DNA of 64,000 nucleotides from Candidatus Mnemosynella biddleae (lineage in GTDB: Archaea; Halobacteriota; Archaeoglobi; Mnemosynellales; Mnemosynellaceae). The notes beneath the pieces are model-generated. The model made no database searches, had not been told where the DNA came from, and saw only the letters and a program-made list of their open reading frames with translations. Location of the stretch: contig MTMI02000011.1 of assembly GCA_002011165.2 (NCBI GenBank), forward strand, positions 123,546-187,545. The letters run 5' to 3'. Position numbers and translations under genes: made by a program. Positions within the stretch are counted from its first letter, which is position 1. Each line of letters starts with the position of its first letter. Of the stretch, positions 8,453 through 18,334 are shown piece after piece.

Positions 8453-8770
8453 ATGGAATATGTGTATGCGGCTTTGTTGCTTCACAGCGCTGGTAAAGAA
8501 ATCAACGAGGAGAATGTCACTGCGGTGCTTCGTGCAGCTGGAGTAGAGGTCGATGAAGTTAGAGTTAAGGCACTTGTAGCAGCTCTCGAAGATGTGAACA
8601 TCGAAGAAGCTATCTCCTCAGCAGTGGTAACCGCTCCAGCGGTTGCTCCTGCAGCTGCTCCAGCTGAAGCTGAGGAGAAGAAAGAGGAGAAGAAGGAAGA
8701 GGAAGAAGAAGAGAAGAAGGAAGAGGAGGAGGTGGCTGGAATAGAGGGCCTTGGAGCTCTATTCGGCTAA
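8453..8770 (+). CDS. rpl12: Ribosomal protein P1/L12 (archaeal stalk protein)
   Basis: A 105-residue acidic stalk protein. The N-terminal dimerisation helices ([17 protein letters not shown]) are followed by an alanine/proline hinge ([12 protein letters not shown]), a Glu/Lys-rich segment and the conserved C-terminus GLGALFG. GAGGTG lies 7 bases before the ATG. The last 12 bp overlap the 3' end of the convergent FAD-dehydrogenase gene, leaving no room for a separate terminator. Confidence 0.97.
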   Translation: MEYVYAALLLHSAGKEINEENVTAVLRAAGVEVDEVRVKALVAALEDVNIEEAISSAVVTAPAVAPAAAPAEAEEKKEEKKEEEEEEKKEEEEVAGIEGLGALFG

Positions 8771-10114
8771 CTCCTTTATCTTTTCCCCAGCCACGATTCC
8801 TGTGACTGCTGCGTTTACTATATCCCTGCTAACTCCAGCTCCATCGCCAATCGCAAAGAGACCATCAATCTCAGTTTCGAAGCCATCTCTCACCTCTATT
8901 CTGACTGCGGAAAATTTTATTTCTGGAGCATAGAGGAGAGTCGAGGAGGAGGCAACTCCGGGAATTACTTTGTCAAGCATTTCCAGGCCTTCTATAATAT
9001 CCTGAACGATCCTATGGGGAAGTGCCATCGAGACATCTCCCGGTGTAACATCTTTGAGCGTTGGATTTACGAAACTCCTTCTGATTCTTTCCCATGTCGA
9101 TCTTCTTCCCTCCATCAGATCTCCAAGCCTCTGAATTATGGGTTTCCCTCCTCCTATCGTCGTTGAAAGCTGGGCAATAGATCTTCCATACTCGGTTGTA
9201 TTCTCCAGGGGTTCGGTCAATTCAACTTGGACTAGAAAGGCAAAATTCGTGTTTTCGGATTTCTTCGATCTCAGAGAATGTCCGTTAACTCCGATCCCTG
9301 CGTCATAGGTGTCTATCACCACGAAACCATTTGGACATGTGCAGAAGGTTCTCACAAGATCATCGTAAGTCCGAGTTCTCATTCTGAATTTCGGATCCCA
9401 GTTCACTTTGATAACCTCTTCATAAACCACTGCGGGAATCTCAACTCTCACTCCAATATCTATGGGCATGTATCTGTATGAAATTCTGAGTTTCTTCGCA
9501 ATTTCCATAAGCCACGGAGAACCCTTTCTTCCGGGTGCAAGAACGAGAAAATCGGAGAAAATTCTCTCTCCATCTTCAGTTACCACATATTTCTTTTCTC
9601 CCTCAACTCCAACATCAATAACTTTCTTCTGAGTTAGAATTTTCACTCCTCTCCTCTCAAGCTCATCTTCAATTGATCCAATAACTTTCAGAAGACCATC
9701 TGATCCTATGTGTCTCTGTTTAATGGGAATGAACTCAATTGATGCGGAAGCAGCTCTCCTTCTGAGCTTCTCACTATCACCCTCGTAAATCTCTTCAGGA
9801 GCTCCGTGTTTCAGGAAGATCTCATCAACTCTTTGTATGAGTCTCCACGCCTCACTCTCATTCATGAACTCAAGAAGATCTCCTCCAATCTTCGGATGGA
9901 GATTCAGCTTTCCGTCTGACATCCCTCCAGAACCGCCGATTCCGTGAACAACATCACAGAGTTTGCAGTGAGCACATGGTTTTCCCTCTTTCACTGGACA
10001 TTTCCTCTCCTCTATCCTCTTTCCTGCATCGATGAGGATTACCTCAATTCCTTCGAGCTCAAGAGCACAGAAAAGACCGGCTGGCCCCCCTCCCACTATA
10101 ACAACTCTCTTCAT
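8759..10114 (-). CDS. FAD-dependent dehydrogenase (uncharacterised, COG2509-like)
   Basis: This 451-residue flavoprotein has an N-terminal Rossmann FAD motif, [16 protein letters not shown] cysteine-rich segment follows ([15 protein letters not shown], about residues 39-53), then [14 protein letters not shown]. The C-terminus has the second FAD motif, [15 protein letters not shown]. The pattern resembles the uncharacterised dehydrogenase group often annotated near geranylgeranyl reductases; the substrate is unknown. The start is placed at ATG 10114: no ribosome site is visible, but a TATAACTC box lies about 27 bases upstream, suggesting a leaderless transcript. Confidence 0.8.
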   Translation of the reverse strand: MKRVVIVGGGPAGLFCALELEGIEVILIDAGKRIEERKCPVKEGKPCAHCKLCDVVHGIGGSGGMSDGKLNLHPKIGGDLLEFMNESEAWRLIQRVDEIFLKHGAPEEIYEGDSEKLRRRAASASIEFIPIKQRHIGSDGLLKVIGSIEDELERRGVKILTQKKVIDVGVEGEKKYVVTEDGERIFSDFLVLAPGRKGSPWLMEIAKKLRISYRYMPIDIGVRVEIPAVVYEEVIKVNWDPKFRMRTRTYDDLVRTFCTCPNGFVVIDTYDAGIGVNGHSLRSKKSENTNFAFLVQVELTEPLENTTEYGRSIAQLSTTIGGGKPIIQRLGDLMEGRRSTWERIRRSFVNPTLKDVTPGDVSMALPHRIVQDIIEGLEMLDKVIPGVASSSTLLYAPEIKFSAVRIEVRDGFETEIDGLFAIGDGAGVSRDIVNAAVTGIVAGEKIKELAE

Positions 10115-10193
10115 CAAGTTGAGTTAAGGTCTCTCAAGAGTTATAGTTTGCGATTCGAAGGATTAAAATGAGGAAAAGAAAAATTCTGATATC

Positions 10194-10676
10194 ATGATCA
10201 TAGGAGTGATATCTGATAGTCATGATAGAGTTGAGGTCGTTTCAGAGGTCATAGAGAGGTTGAATGAAGAGGCTGACATCATTCTTCACGCAGGAGATCT
10301 GATCTCGCCTTTCATTGTGAGGTTGTTTGAAAAAGCGAAACCGGAAGTTCATGCTGTTTACGGAAACAACGATGGGGACAGAAGAACCCTTTATGAATGG
10401 GGCCTAAAAGCCGGGGTTCAGATTCACGGAGATTTCTTCGTGATGAGAGAAAAGAAGCTTTTCATGACTCACAATATTGAGGCTTATAAGGAGGCTCTCC
10501 TCTCCTCAGAGATCTTCGAAATCGTCATAGCAGGGCACACGCATAGAGCAGAGGTAAGGAGAGAGGGAAGGACACTATTCGTAAACCCCGGAGAACTCTG
10601 CGGATATCTCTCAGGGAGGAAAACCTATGCTCTGATCGATGTTGAAAAGAAGCATGCAACAATCATCGAGCTCTGA
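10194..10676 (+). CDS. MJ0936/YfcE-type metallophosphoesterase
   Basis: This 160-residue calcineurin-like phosphodiesterase has metal-ligand motifs readable in order: DSHD (9-12), HAGDL, GNNDGD, THN and GHTHRAE. Characterised relatives hydrolyse small phosphodiesters, but the physiological substrate is unclear. It stands alone, divergent from the FAD dehydrogenase and converging with alaS, whose 3' end it overlaps by 14 bp. Confidence 0.85.
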   Translation: MIIGVISDSHDRVEVVSEVIERLNEEADIILHAGDLISPFIVRLFEKAKPEVHAVYGNNDGDRRTLYEWGLKAGVQIHGDFFVMREKKLFMTHNIEAYKEALLSSEIFEIVIAGHTHRAEVRREGRTLFVNPGELCGYLSGRKTYALIDVEKKHATIIEL

Positions 10677-13413
10677 GGATCTCCTGAAGAACCTCCTTTC
10701 CTCTCCTCATCAGCTCATCAACGGCTTTTGGATTTCTGAATCCACCTCTTGCGAGTATCTCCGTTCCTCCGCCTCCTCCACCAAACTGAGAGGATAACTT
10801 CTTGAGAATTTCCGATGCTTTTAGTCCTCTCTCCGCTAACTTCTTAGAAAGAGCCAAAACCACATTTCCATTTCCCTTCTTGCTACAGAGGATTACCATG
10901 AGTTCTTCTCTCTTCACGAGCTCCGAAGCGAGAGCAACCAGTTCTTCCATGTCGGATTCCTCGAGACACTCCAGAAGAACCCTCACACCTTCAAGCTCTT
11001 CAATCCTCATAAGCATCTTTTCAACTCTTTCAGCTGCAAGTTCGCTTCTCAGTCTTGAGACCTCCTTATTTAACTCCTTCCATTCCTCGAAGAATCTTTC
11101 CGCAGTCTCAGGAAGAATCTCTGGAGGAACTCGAAGGACATTCGAAGCCTTCATGAGAAGATCTTCTCTCTTCTGCACATGCTCTATCGCAGCCTCTCCA
11201 GCTGCAAATTCAATCCTCTCAACACCATCCTGAATTCTCTCGGTTCCGAGTATCTTTATAAGTCCGATCATTCCAGTTGAAGGAACATGAGTTCCTCCAC
11301 ATGCCTGAACTTCATCTCCGATTTTCACGATCCTTATTTCCCTTCCCGGAGGAACTCCACCTTGGTAGAGTGTAAAGCCAAATTTCCTCTCCGCCTCAGT
11401 TCTCTCCATCCAGAAGACACTCGTCTTGATATCCTCCATCACCATTCTGTTTGCGATAAGTTCGATTCTCTTCCTCTCCTCATCACTAATCCTCCTGAAA
11501 TGTGTGATATCCAATCTGCTTCTGTCCTCACCTTTCTGTGCTCCGCTCTGCCAGACGTGATCTCCGAGAACCTCTTTTGCTGCCCTCAAAACTATATGCG
11601 TGGCGCTGTGATGTCTCATGAGTGAAAATCTCCTCTCTTTATCTATGAAGCCCTTTACTATCTCCCCCTTCCTCACAACTTCTGGAGAGGAAACTTTGTG
11701 GAGGATCACCCCATCGCAGTTCCTCGTGTCCTCGACCTCAACGCTCCAAGAACTTCCCATGAGCTTTCCAATGTCTCCAGGTTGTCCTCCTCCCTCAGGG
11801 TAGAATAGAGTCTGATCGAGAATGACATAGGAATCGATAACATCGAGAACCACCGCCTCAAACTCGGTTTTCAGAGGGTCCTCATAATAAAGAGGTTTCG
11901 TCTTTGGAATTCCGCCAACTTTCTCTTTCATAGGATCCTCTGTTGGCTTCTCCTTCCTCTCGGAAACATGTCTTGACGCAACAAGCGAGTAAATGTTATC
12001 GGGAATCTCGGCTGACACTCCATATTTTGTGGCAATCTCCTCAACAATCTCGGGAGGAATCCCTCTTGTGTCGTAAAGTTGAATCACGTCTTCAAGTTCG
12101 ATTCTCTTCTTCTGGGTCACGAGCCTCTCAACATATCTCATTCCTCTCTCGATCGTCTCTCTATACCTCTTAACCTCTTCATCTACAATCTCAACAATGG
12201 TGTCAATTCTTCTTCTGAACTCTGGATAGTAATCAAGAGCTTTGATGTGCATCACAATGATGTCACTGAGGGGAATCTCCAGACCAAGCTCTCTCATCAT
12301 TCTCATCGTCCTTCTCAGCACAAGTCTCGCAAGATAACCCTCTTTTGCATTCGAGGGAATCATCCCATCTCCGAGCATGAAAGTGAGGCATCTAGTGTGA
12401 TCCGCTATTGCGTAGATTCTCTCAACCGGTTCCACGATCTTCTCAAGCTCCTCTACTGAAATCCTAAGTTCATCAGCAACCCTCTTTCTGAGTTCTCGGA
12501 GCCTCTCCCTTCCGCTTACATCGAGAACTCCAGCTAAGCGTGCGTTGCTTGCTAAAATCTCCGCATATTCGGGATTTTCAATCTCGTAGTCCACTCCAGC
12601 GAGAGAGCTGAGCTCTTTCACGATTTCAGGAAAGATCGCATCATAAACAGTGGGGGTTCCTTTTGACGCCCAGACGAATCTCTCAAGGCCGTAACCCGTG
12701 TCAACGATATAATTCTCCATTCTGCTGTATTTCTCTCCTTTTATCACAACATCTCCAGAATCATCTCTTTTGAGGTTCATGAAAACCAAGGTTGCAACCT
12801 CAAGACCTCCGCAGAGGGCCTCCAAGCACGGTCCGGCATTTCCTCCTCCTGCCCAAGGCTCTTCTTTGTAGCTTATTTCTATTGGATCTGCACCGAGAGA
12901 TTGAAGGAATTCATCACAATAAGCAACAGTCTCCTCCTTCCAGTAAATCTCCTTCTCAGGGGAGTTGAAAGCGTGGTGTGCCATCATCTCGAAGAGCGTG
13001 AGATGTCTTCCAGTTCTTCCAACCGAGTCAAGATCATCCAGTCTGATGCATGGTTGAGAGATGACGAGAGGATTGGCAGGCGGTGGAACCTCTCCAGAAG
13101 TCACAAATGGTTGAAAATCGGCTATTGACGCAATCGTCAGATAAATGTCATCCCTCCATCTCGCAACCACAGGATATCTTGAAATTCTTGTGTGGTTCCT
13201 CTCTTCGAAGAACCTCAGAAATGTCTCTCTCATCTCATCCAGCTCGTGTTCGAGGAAAATCGGATCTCCTATGAAGCTATATTGAGTGCAGGGAACATCT
13301 CCGCAATCTTTCTGCTCGGGGTTTCTCGTCCAGTAGTATTTTCCGCATTTTGGACATCTCTTCCTTACGAATCCATTTTCCTCAAAGAACTTCAGCCGAT
13401 ACTCTTCTTCCAT
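10663..13413 (-). CDS. alaS: Alanyl-tRNA synthetase (archaeal type)
   Basis: The protein has 916 residues. It starts with the archaeal-type extension bearing CPKCGKYYW and CGDVPC. The class II catalytic core includes GLERFVWASKG. The editing domain has HHSATH and CGGTHVP, and the C-terminal DHHA1-like domain has the glycine run FGGGGGGTEI. The length is normal for archaeal AlaRS. A TATA-like ATTATAAATAC lies about 28 bases before the ATG without a clear ribosome site, so the mRNA may be leaderless. Confidence 0.97.
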   Translation of the reverse strand: MEEEYRLKFFEENGFVRKRCPKCGKYYWTRNPEQKDCGDVPCTQYSFIGDPIFLEHELDEMRETFLRFFEERNHTRISRYPVVARWRDDIYLTIASIADFQPFVTSGEVPPPANPLVISQPCIRLDDLDSVGRTGRHLTLFEMMAHHAFNSPEKEIYWKEETVAYCDEFLQSLGADPIEISYKEEPWAGGGNAGPCLEALCGGLEVATLVFMNLKRDDSGDVVIKGEKYSRMENYIVDTGYGLERFVWASKGTPTVYDAIFPEIVKELSSLAGVDYEIENPEYAEILASNARLAGVLDVSGRERLRELRKRVADELRISVEELEKIVEPVERIYAIADHTRCLTFMLGDGMIPSNAKEGYLARLVLRRTMRMMRELGLEIPLSDIIVMHIKALDYYPEFRRRIDTIVEIVDEEVKRYRETIERGMRYVERLVTQKKRIELEDVIQLYDTRGIPPEIVEEIATKYGVSAEIPDNIYSLVASRHVSERKEKPTEDPMKEKVGGIPKTKPLYYEDPLKTEFEAVVLDVIDSYVILDQTLFYPEGGGQPGDIGKLMGSSWSVEVEDTRNCDGVILHKVSSPEVVRKGEIVKGFIDKERRFSLMRHHSATHIVLRAAKEVLGDHVWQSGAQKGEDRSRLDITHFRRISDEERKRIELIANRMVMEDIKTSVFWMERTEAERKFGFTLYQGGVPPGREIRIVKIGDEVQACGGTHVPSTGMIGLIKILGTERIQDGVERIEFAAGEAAIEHVQKREDLLMKASNVLRVPPEILPETAERFFEEWKELNKEVSRLRSELAAERVEKMLMRIEELEGVRVLLECLEESDMEELVALASELVKREELMVILCSKKGNGNVVLALSKKLAERGLKASEILKKLSSQFGGGGGGTEILARGGFRNPKAVDELMRRGKEVLQEILRAR

Positions 13414-13478
13414 CGTCCACCAGTTAATAGGAAGAGTATTTATAATTTTACCTCTATAAACTCAGGGGAGATGAGAGC

Positions 13479-13679
13479 ATGAGAGAGGAGATTAGAGAGG
13501 ATGAGCTTGAAGTCAGAAGAATTCACGAAAGGTTTGAATCGGAGTTCGGTCCAGTTTATCTCTCGAAGTATCTTTTTGAGGAGCTTGTTGATCTTTATAA
13601 GGAAATGAAGAGGGAGTATGGAAGAGAAATTGCAGAGGAAGAAGTTATGAGAAAGATGATGGAGCTGGTGAGAAGATGA
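13479..13679 (+). CDS. Small charged protein, function unknown
   Basis: A 66-residue protein rich in Glu and Arg and probably all helical, with FGPVYLSKYLFEELVDLY in the middle. I do not recognise its family. GGGGAGATGAGAGC precedes the ATG, and CTATAAAC lies about 24 bases upstream. The stop overlaps the thrC start by 4 bases (GATGAGG), so the two are very likely translated together. A role linked to threonine synthase is only a guess from this coupling. Confidence 0.6.
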   Translation: MREEIREDELEVRRIHERFESEFGPVYLSKYLFEELVDLYKEMKREYGREIAEEEVMRKMMELVRR

Positions 13680-14884
13680 GGTATTCTCTCAGATGCTTTG
13701 AATGCAAGGAAGAGATCGAGGATCAAAGAGCATATACTTGTGAGAACTGCGGAGGTCTTCTCGAAGTCGTGTTAGATCTGAGTTCTGTTGAGGCTGAGAG
13801 AGTTTTTGATGAGAGATCTCCATCGGTATGGAAATATAAAGAGCTTCTTCCTGTGGATAGAGAACCAATAACTCTTCAGGAAGGTGGAACTCCTCTCTAC
13901 AGATGCAGAAGTCTTGAGGAGAGACTCGGAATAAATGAGCTGTATGTGAAGCACGAGGGAATGAATCCCACGGGATCTTTTAAAGATAGGGGGATGACAG
14001 TTGGAGTGACAAAGGCACTTGAGTTTCAAGCCAAGGGAGTGATCTGCGCTTCCACCGGAAATACTTCTGCATCGCTTGCTGTTTATGCTTCAAGAGCTTC
14101 TCTCCCAGCTTATGTTCTTCTTCCCTCTGGGAAGGTTGCTCTCGGTAAAATCGCTCAGGCTCTGATGCACGGAGCTAAAGTCATTTGTATAAAAGGGAAC
14201 TTTGATGATTCTCTTAGGATCGTTAGAGAGATTTCCAAGAATCCTGATTTCTATTTGCTGAATTCAATAAATCCCTTTAGGCTCGAGGGTCAGAAGACGA
14301 TAGCATTTGAAATATATGATCAGATGAAAGGAATTCCCGATGCCGTTGTCGTTCCCGTCGGAAATGCTGGAAATATCTCTGCAATCTTCAAGGGATTTCT
14401 CGAACTCAGAGAGCTCGGAGTCATTGAAGAAGTGCCGAGGATGATTGGAGTTCAGGCTGAGGGAGCATCTCCAATCGCTGATGCTTTTGAGAAGAGAGAA
14501 ACTGAGATAGAACCGGTTGAGAGACCTGAGACAATTGCAACAGCGATAAGGATTGGATCTCCAGTTAATGCGAAGAAAGCTCTCAATGCGATTTACAGAA
14601 GCAAAGGCTATGCTCTCAAGGTCTCTGACGATGAGATCACGGAGGCTCAGAAGGATCTAGCAAGAGTTGAGGGAATAGGAGTCGAACCAGCATCTGCTTC
14701 TTCTTTGGCTGGATTGAAGAAAGCTCTTGAGATCGGAGTTGTTGAAAGAGATGAAAAAGTTGTTTGTGTGACCACAGGGCATCTTCTGAAAGACCCCGAA
14801 GAGGTCCTCGTTGTTTGCGGAACTCCCTTAGAAGTCGAAGCTGACGTTCGTGCTGTTTTGAGAGCAATGGAACTCGAGAATTAA
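13676..14884 (+). CDS. thrC: Threonine synthase
   Basis: A PLP enzyme converting O-phosphohomoserine to threonine, 402 residues long. An N-terminal zinc-ribbon-like segment (CFECKEE and CENCGG, residues 8-31) precedes the fold-type II domain. The PLP lysine lies in GSFKDRG, the phosphate-binding loop in PVGNAGNISA, and the substrate region around ASTGNTSAS. It is coupled to the upstream small ORF by a 4-base overlap and converges with the YbjQ-family gene, overlapping by 4 bp. Confidence 0.93.
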   Translation: MRYSLRCFECKEEIEDQRAYTCENCGGLLEVVLDLSSVEAERVFDERSPSVWKYKELLPVDREPITLQEGGTPLYRCRSLEERLGINELYVKHEGMNPTGSFKDRGMTVGVTKALEFQAKGVICASTGNTSASLAVYASRASLPAYVLLPSGKVALGKIAQALMHGAKVICIKGNFDDSLRIVREISKNPDFYLLNSINPFRLEGQKTIAFEIYDQMKGIPDAVVVPVGNAGNISAIFKGFLELRELGVIEEVPRMIGVQAEGASPIADAFEKRETEIEPVERPETIATAIRIGSPVNAKKALNAIYRSKGYALKVSDDEITEAQKDLARVEGIGVEPASASSLAGLKKALEIGVVERDEKVVCVTTGHLLKDPEEVLVVCGTPLEVEADVRAVLRAMELEN

Positions 14885-15201
14885 ACTCTTCTTAACTTCA
14901 CTGCAGTTCCGTAAGCTAAAATCTCCGCAGCTCCAGCCATGGTCTGAGCGGTTGTGAATCTAAGGTTGACGATAGCCTCGGCATCCATCTTTTTGGCTTC
15001 ATTCACCATTCTGTTCACTGCCTCTCTTCTTGCATCTTTTAGCATTTCGGTGTATTCTTCGAGCTCCCCTCCTACGATATTCTTCAGCATTGCACTCAGA
15101 TCCTTTCCTATATGCTTCGCTCTCACTGTATTTCCGAAGACCACTCCGAGGATCTCCTCAATTTCATACCCCGGAATGAAATCGGTTGTTGTTACGATCA
15201 T
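14881..15201 (-). CDS. YbjQ/UPF0145-family protein
   Basis: A 106-residue protein starting MIVTTTDFIPGYEIEE, with GVVFGNTVRAKHIGKD and the C-terminal AEILAYGTAVKL typical of UPF0145 (heavy-metal-binding-domain-like, pentameric in solved structures). The biochemical role is unknown. The start at 15201 is fixed by GGAGGTGATAG just upstream and by an ATGA overlap with the preceding small membrane ORF. Confidence 0.85.
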   Translation of the reverse strand: MIVTTTDFIPGYEIEEILGVVFGNTVRAKHIGKDLSAMLKNIVGGELEEYTEMLKDARREAVNRMVNEAKKMDAEAIVNLRFTTAQTMAGAAEILAYGTAVKLRRV

Positions 15202-15359
15202 TCTATCACCTCCTCTATTCTCTTCTCCCTTCCTCCGAAGATGAAAACAAGAACACCAAAGATCAGAGAGATTATTCCGAGAACTCTGAGAAATGGAAAG
15301 ACACTCATTATGATTCCAGCAACAAGAAATCCGACACCCCACTTGTGATGAGATTCCAT
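15198..15359 (-). CDS. Small membrane protein coupled to YbjQ-family gene
   Basis: A 53-residue ORF starting MESHHKWGVGFLVAG. It contains two short hydrophobic stretches (about residues 8-21 and 26-42) and ends in a charged tail, KRIEEVIE. Its stop overlaps the YbjQ-family start as ATGA, and a ribosome site for that gene lies inside its last codons. A TTTTTTAAG box lies about 25 bases upstream. Coupling, a membrane pattern and an uninterrupted frame support it. The family is not recognised; it could form a membrane partner of the UPF0145 protein. Confidence 0.65.
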   Translation of the reverse strand: MESHHKWGVGFLVAGIIMSVFPFLRVLGIISLIFGVLVFIFGGREKRIEEVIE

Positions 15360-15561
15360 GAGAAGGAGTTACTCTCCCTCTCTTAAAAAATTTCTTCGAA
15401 ATTTACGCAAATCATTAGAACTAGAAGTTCAAAGGAAAGATCGTTCCTCTATCTTGAAATTTTCCAAAAAGAAGTGTTTTGGCAACTCAAAGATAGCTAT
15501 TTTCATTTAACCTTTACCTAAGTTAATACTTTTAATAAAACTTAGCACAATATTCAAAATT

Positions 15562-16650
15562 GTGAAAATTGCTCAAATTTGCCCGAGATTTTATCCGGAC
15601 ATTGGAGGCGTGGAAACTCACGTTTATGAAATAGCTAAGAGACTTGCTAAAGAATTTGAAGTAGAAGTTGTAACAACTGATTCGAGTGGAAAGCTATCGA
15701 AGTTTGAAGAGAAAGATGGTATAAAAATTAAAAGGTTTAAATCCCTCGCACCGAACGATGCTTATTACTTCTCTCTGGGGTTATATAAATATCTTAAAAA
15801 GCAAAATTATGATATTATCCACGCTCACAATTATCATGCGTTTCCAGCTCTTTTTTCTGCTTTGGCAAAAAAGGATAGCAAGTTTGTCTTCACACCACAC
15901 TACCACGGCTTTGGTCACAGCTTTTTGAGAAACTTGCTTCATAGACCATACAAACTTATTGGAAGAAAAATATTCGAGAGATCAGATGCAGTAATATGTG
16001 TTTCAAAATACGAAAAGGATCTTATTCTAAGGAATTTTAACCTCAAAGCAAATGTTTACGTAGTTCCGAACGGTGTGAATCTTAAAGAATTTAGAAATAT
16101 CGATGAGATCAGGAAAAAGAAGGATGAAAGAATTAAAACTATTCTCTACGTAGGGAGAATTGAGAAGTATAAAGGCTTGGATTACGTTGTAAAAGCCCTT
16201 AAACATTTACCTGAGAACTTTACTTTAGAAGTTGTGGGCAAGGGGAGCTACAAACCCAAGATTCTCCAACTAGCAGAAGAATTAGGAGTTTTGGATAGAA
16301 TAAAGTTTTATCAGGATTTGAGCAGAGAAAAACTCATCGAGAATTATGCGAAAGCAGATGTTTTAGTTTTACTCTCAAAGTATGAGGCTTATGGAATGAC
16401 CGTTGCTGAGGCTTTAGCTTCTAAGACTCCTTGTATAGTTGCGAATACCTCGGCTCTAAGCGAGTGGATCGACAACAGGAATGTCTTTGGAGTTGATTTT
16501 CCGATTGACGTTAAAAAGTTAGTTGAGGTAATAGCAAAAACCATGGATGTTGAAGTTAAGGATGTTAATTTATTAAGCTGGGATGATGTTTGCGAGAAGA
16601 TTGCAGATATATACTTCGATCGCGAAGTCTCTCTTATTGAAACTTTTTAA
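15562..16650 (+). CDS. Glycosyltransferase family 4
   Basis: A 362-residue GT-B fold enzyme. The N-terminus reads IAQICPRFYPDIGGVETHV, the donor-binding half has LYVGRIEKYKGLDYVV, and the EX7E motif is at EAYGMTVAE. It starts the rightward glycan cluster. The start is GTG 15562, with a TTTTAATAAAAC box about 25 bases upstream and no ribosome site, suggesting leaderless transcription. It probably transfers a nucleotide-activated sugar at the cytoplasmic membrane face; donor and acceptor cannot be told from sequence. Confidence 0.88.
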   Translation: MKIAQICPRFYPDIGGVETHVYEIAKRLAKEFEVEVVTTDSSGKLSKFEEKDGIKIKRFKSLAPNDAYYFSLGLYKYLKKQNYDIIHAHNYHAFPALFSALAKKDSKFVFTPHYHGFGHSFLRNLLHRPYKLIGRKIFERSDAVICVSKYEKDLILRNFNLKANVYVVPNGVNLKEFRNIDEIRKKKDERIKTILYVGRIEKYKGLDYVVKALKHLPENFTLEVVGKGSYKPKILQLAEELGVLDRIKFYQDLSREKLIENYAKADVLVLLSKYEAYGMTVAEALASKTPCIVANTSALSEWIDNRNVFGVDFPIDVKKLVEVIAKTMDVEVKDVNLLSWDDVCEKIADIYFDREVSLIETF

Positions 16651-16673
16651 ATTTTCAGAGAGATCTGAAATTT

Positions 16674-17576
16674 GTGAAAGTCTCTGTAATAGTCTCAACC
16701 TACACGAAAGAAAGATACGAAGAGGTTAGAAAATGTGTGGAATCACTTAAAAATCAAAGTGTTCAACCAGATGAGATTTTGCTTGTTCTGGATCCCGTGG
16801 ATGAACTTATTGAATTTTACAAGAGAAAGATGGATGTTAAAGTGGTTCGTTCAAAAGGTTTTGGGCTTTCTGAGGCGAGAAATAAAGGAGTTGAGGAGGC
16901 CAAAGGAGATATCATCGCTTTCATTGATGATGATGCTTGGGCTGATAAAAGGTGGGTTGAAAACCTCCTTAAGAATTTTGAAGAGGAGGAGGTTTGGATC
17001 GCAGGAGGAAAGGTCATACCAGTTTTTGATAAGAAGAGACCGAAATGGCTTGCTGAAGAGCTAGATTGGATAGTGGGATGTACTTATAAAGGAATGCCAG
17101 AATTAAAGAGCGAGATTAGAAATCCAATAGGTGCTAACATGGCTTTTAGGAGGGAGGTTTTTGAGGTTGTTGGATTTTTTAGGGAGGAGATTGGAAGATA
17201 TGGTAAAAAATTACTTGGAAGCGAAGAGACAGAGTTATGTTTGAGATTAAAGAGAATTAGACCCGATGTTAAGATCATCTATGATCCTTCTGCTATTGTT
17301 TATCACAGAGTTCCTGAAAACAGAGTGAAGTTAAGCTATGCTTTGAAAAGAGCTTATTATGAGGGTTATTCGAAAGTTATACTTTCTAGACAATACAAGC
17401 TCGAAACTGAGAAAAGCTACACTGTTATTCTTTTAAAAGAACTTTTTAGAAAAATGACAATAGGTAGGTTTTTAGAGTGTGTTGGCATATTATTAGCTCT
17501 CTTTCTCACTCTCCTTGGATGGAGTTGGGGAAGATTGAACTCTCCTCAAAATCCCTCTTCCAAACTAAACCTGTAA
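16674..17576 (+). CDS. Glycosyltransferase family 2
   Basis: A 300-residue GT-A enzyme. The N-terminus is VSVIVSTYTKERYEEV, and the metal-binding DXD-type motif is in FIDDDAWAD (about residues 82-90). GANMAFRREVF and GSEETELCLRLK follow. A hydrophobic stretch near residues 263-281 probably anchors it in the membrane. It starts 23 bases after the previous glycosyltransferase with GTG as start. AglG/AglE-type N-glycan transferases have this layout, but the sugar is unknown. Confidence 0.87.
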   Translation: MKVSVIVSTYTKERYEEVRKCVESLKNQSVQPDEILLVLDPVDELIEFYKRKMDVKVVRSKGFGLSEARNKGVEEAKGDIIAFIDDDAWADKRWVENLLKNFEEEEVWIAGGKVIPVFDKKRPKWLAEELDWIVGCTYKGMPELKSEIRNPIGANMAFRREVFEVVGFFREEIGRYGKKLLGSEETELCLRLKRIRPDVKIIYDPSAIVYHRVPENRVKLSYALKRAYYEGYSKVILSRQYKLETEKSYTVILLKELFRKMTIGRFLECVGILLALFLTLLGWSWGRLNSPQNPSSKLNL

Positions 17577-18334
17577 ACTCCTTTTGTAATCTTCTTTCTT
17601 GTCTCCTTAGCGCACTAGAGGAATTCTTAGGTATCAACTCTTTTTTCATTACTATCTTTCTCTCATTATCCAACGAAAATGGTTCTTATCACCCTCTTCT
17701 AAGTCTTTCTCTGGGGATGTATTAAATACTTTCTCCAAATAACATTGATTTTACCATTAATACAAAAAACTTTAAACTTTGTTTGTATTACGGAATAGTT
17801 CTTAAAGGAGTCGTGTGGGCGTCATCAGCAGTTACACTCCAAAAACATTAAAAGAAAATAAATGATCTAAGAATGAAATTAACTGGAGGTGGAGGAGATA
17901 AGGGGAACTTATAAAAAATAAAATTAAATAGTAAATAGCGTAAGAAGAAAAATAAAATCTTGCGGAAGTTATAGCATTCATTAAATCCCTTTCAGAAGCA
18001 CCAAAGAGAAGCGCACAAAAGCTTGTGAGGAAGCTCGAGATGTTCATTAAGTATTTTTCCTTTATTTTCATGTAATGAACAACTCTCTAAAAGTACCTCT
18101 TCTCTCAAGTGCATGATTTTCAATTGAAAAATACAAAGAGAGAATTTTGAAGTACATTCTAGCTCATAAACTCTGAGCACTTGGATGTTCTCCTCCTACC
18201 TTACAGAGAACTTTTTTATGCTGTTAGAAGGCTTATTTGAAGTATTATAAAGTAAATGAAATATCTCCGTTTCTCCAGTTAATTTTAAAAATCTAAAAAA
18301 TCCAGAAAGAAAAGTTTATGAGGGGACGAAAAAA
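17577..18334. other. Gene-poor A+T-rich stretch inside glycan island
   Basis: No convincing gene is seen in about 750 bases. Short open frames on the + strand near 17970-18077 (protein-like VIAFIKSLSEAPKRSAQKL) and near 18125-18170 are interrupted, and could be remnants of a decayed gene. A possible imperfect stem pairs GGAGTcGTGT with ACACTCC around 17807-17841. The stretch separates two glycosyltransferase groups, so 18335 onward probably has its own promoter. Confidence 0.5.

Noticed and set aside
10802..11233. 143-codon frame antisense to alaS, and similar long antisense frames elsewhere
   Set aside because: Serine/leucine-rich shadows produced by the strong codon bias (AGA, GAG, CTC) of the real genes.
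15388..15404. Hairpin AAATTTC-TTC-GAAATTT upstream of the small membrane ORF
   Set aside because: A+T-rich, three-base loop, no clear link to a start or stop; may be incidental.
17832..18071. 79-codon leftward frame
   Set aside because: Hydrophobic low-complexity translation without ribosome site or similarity; the complementary strand looks more protein-like but is broken.
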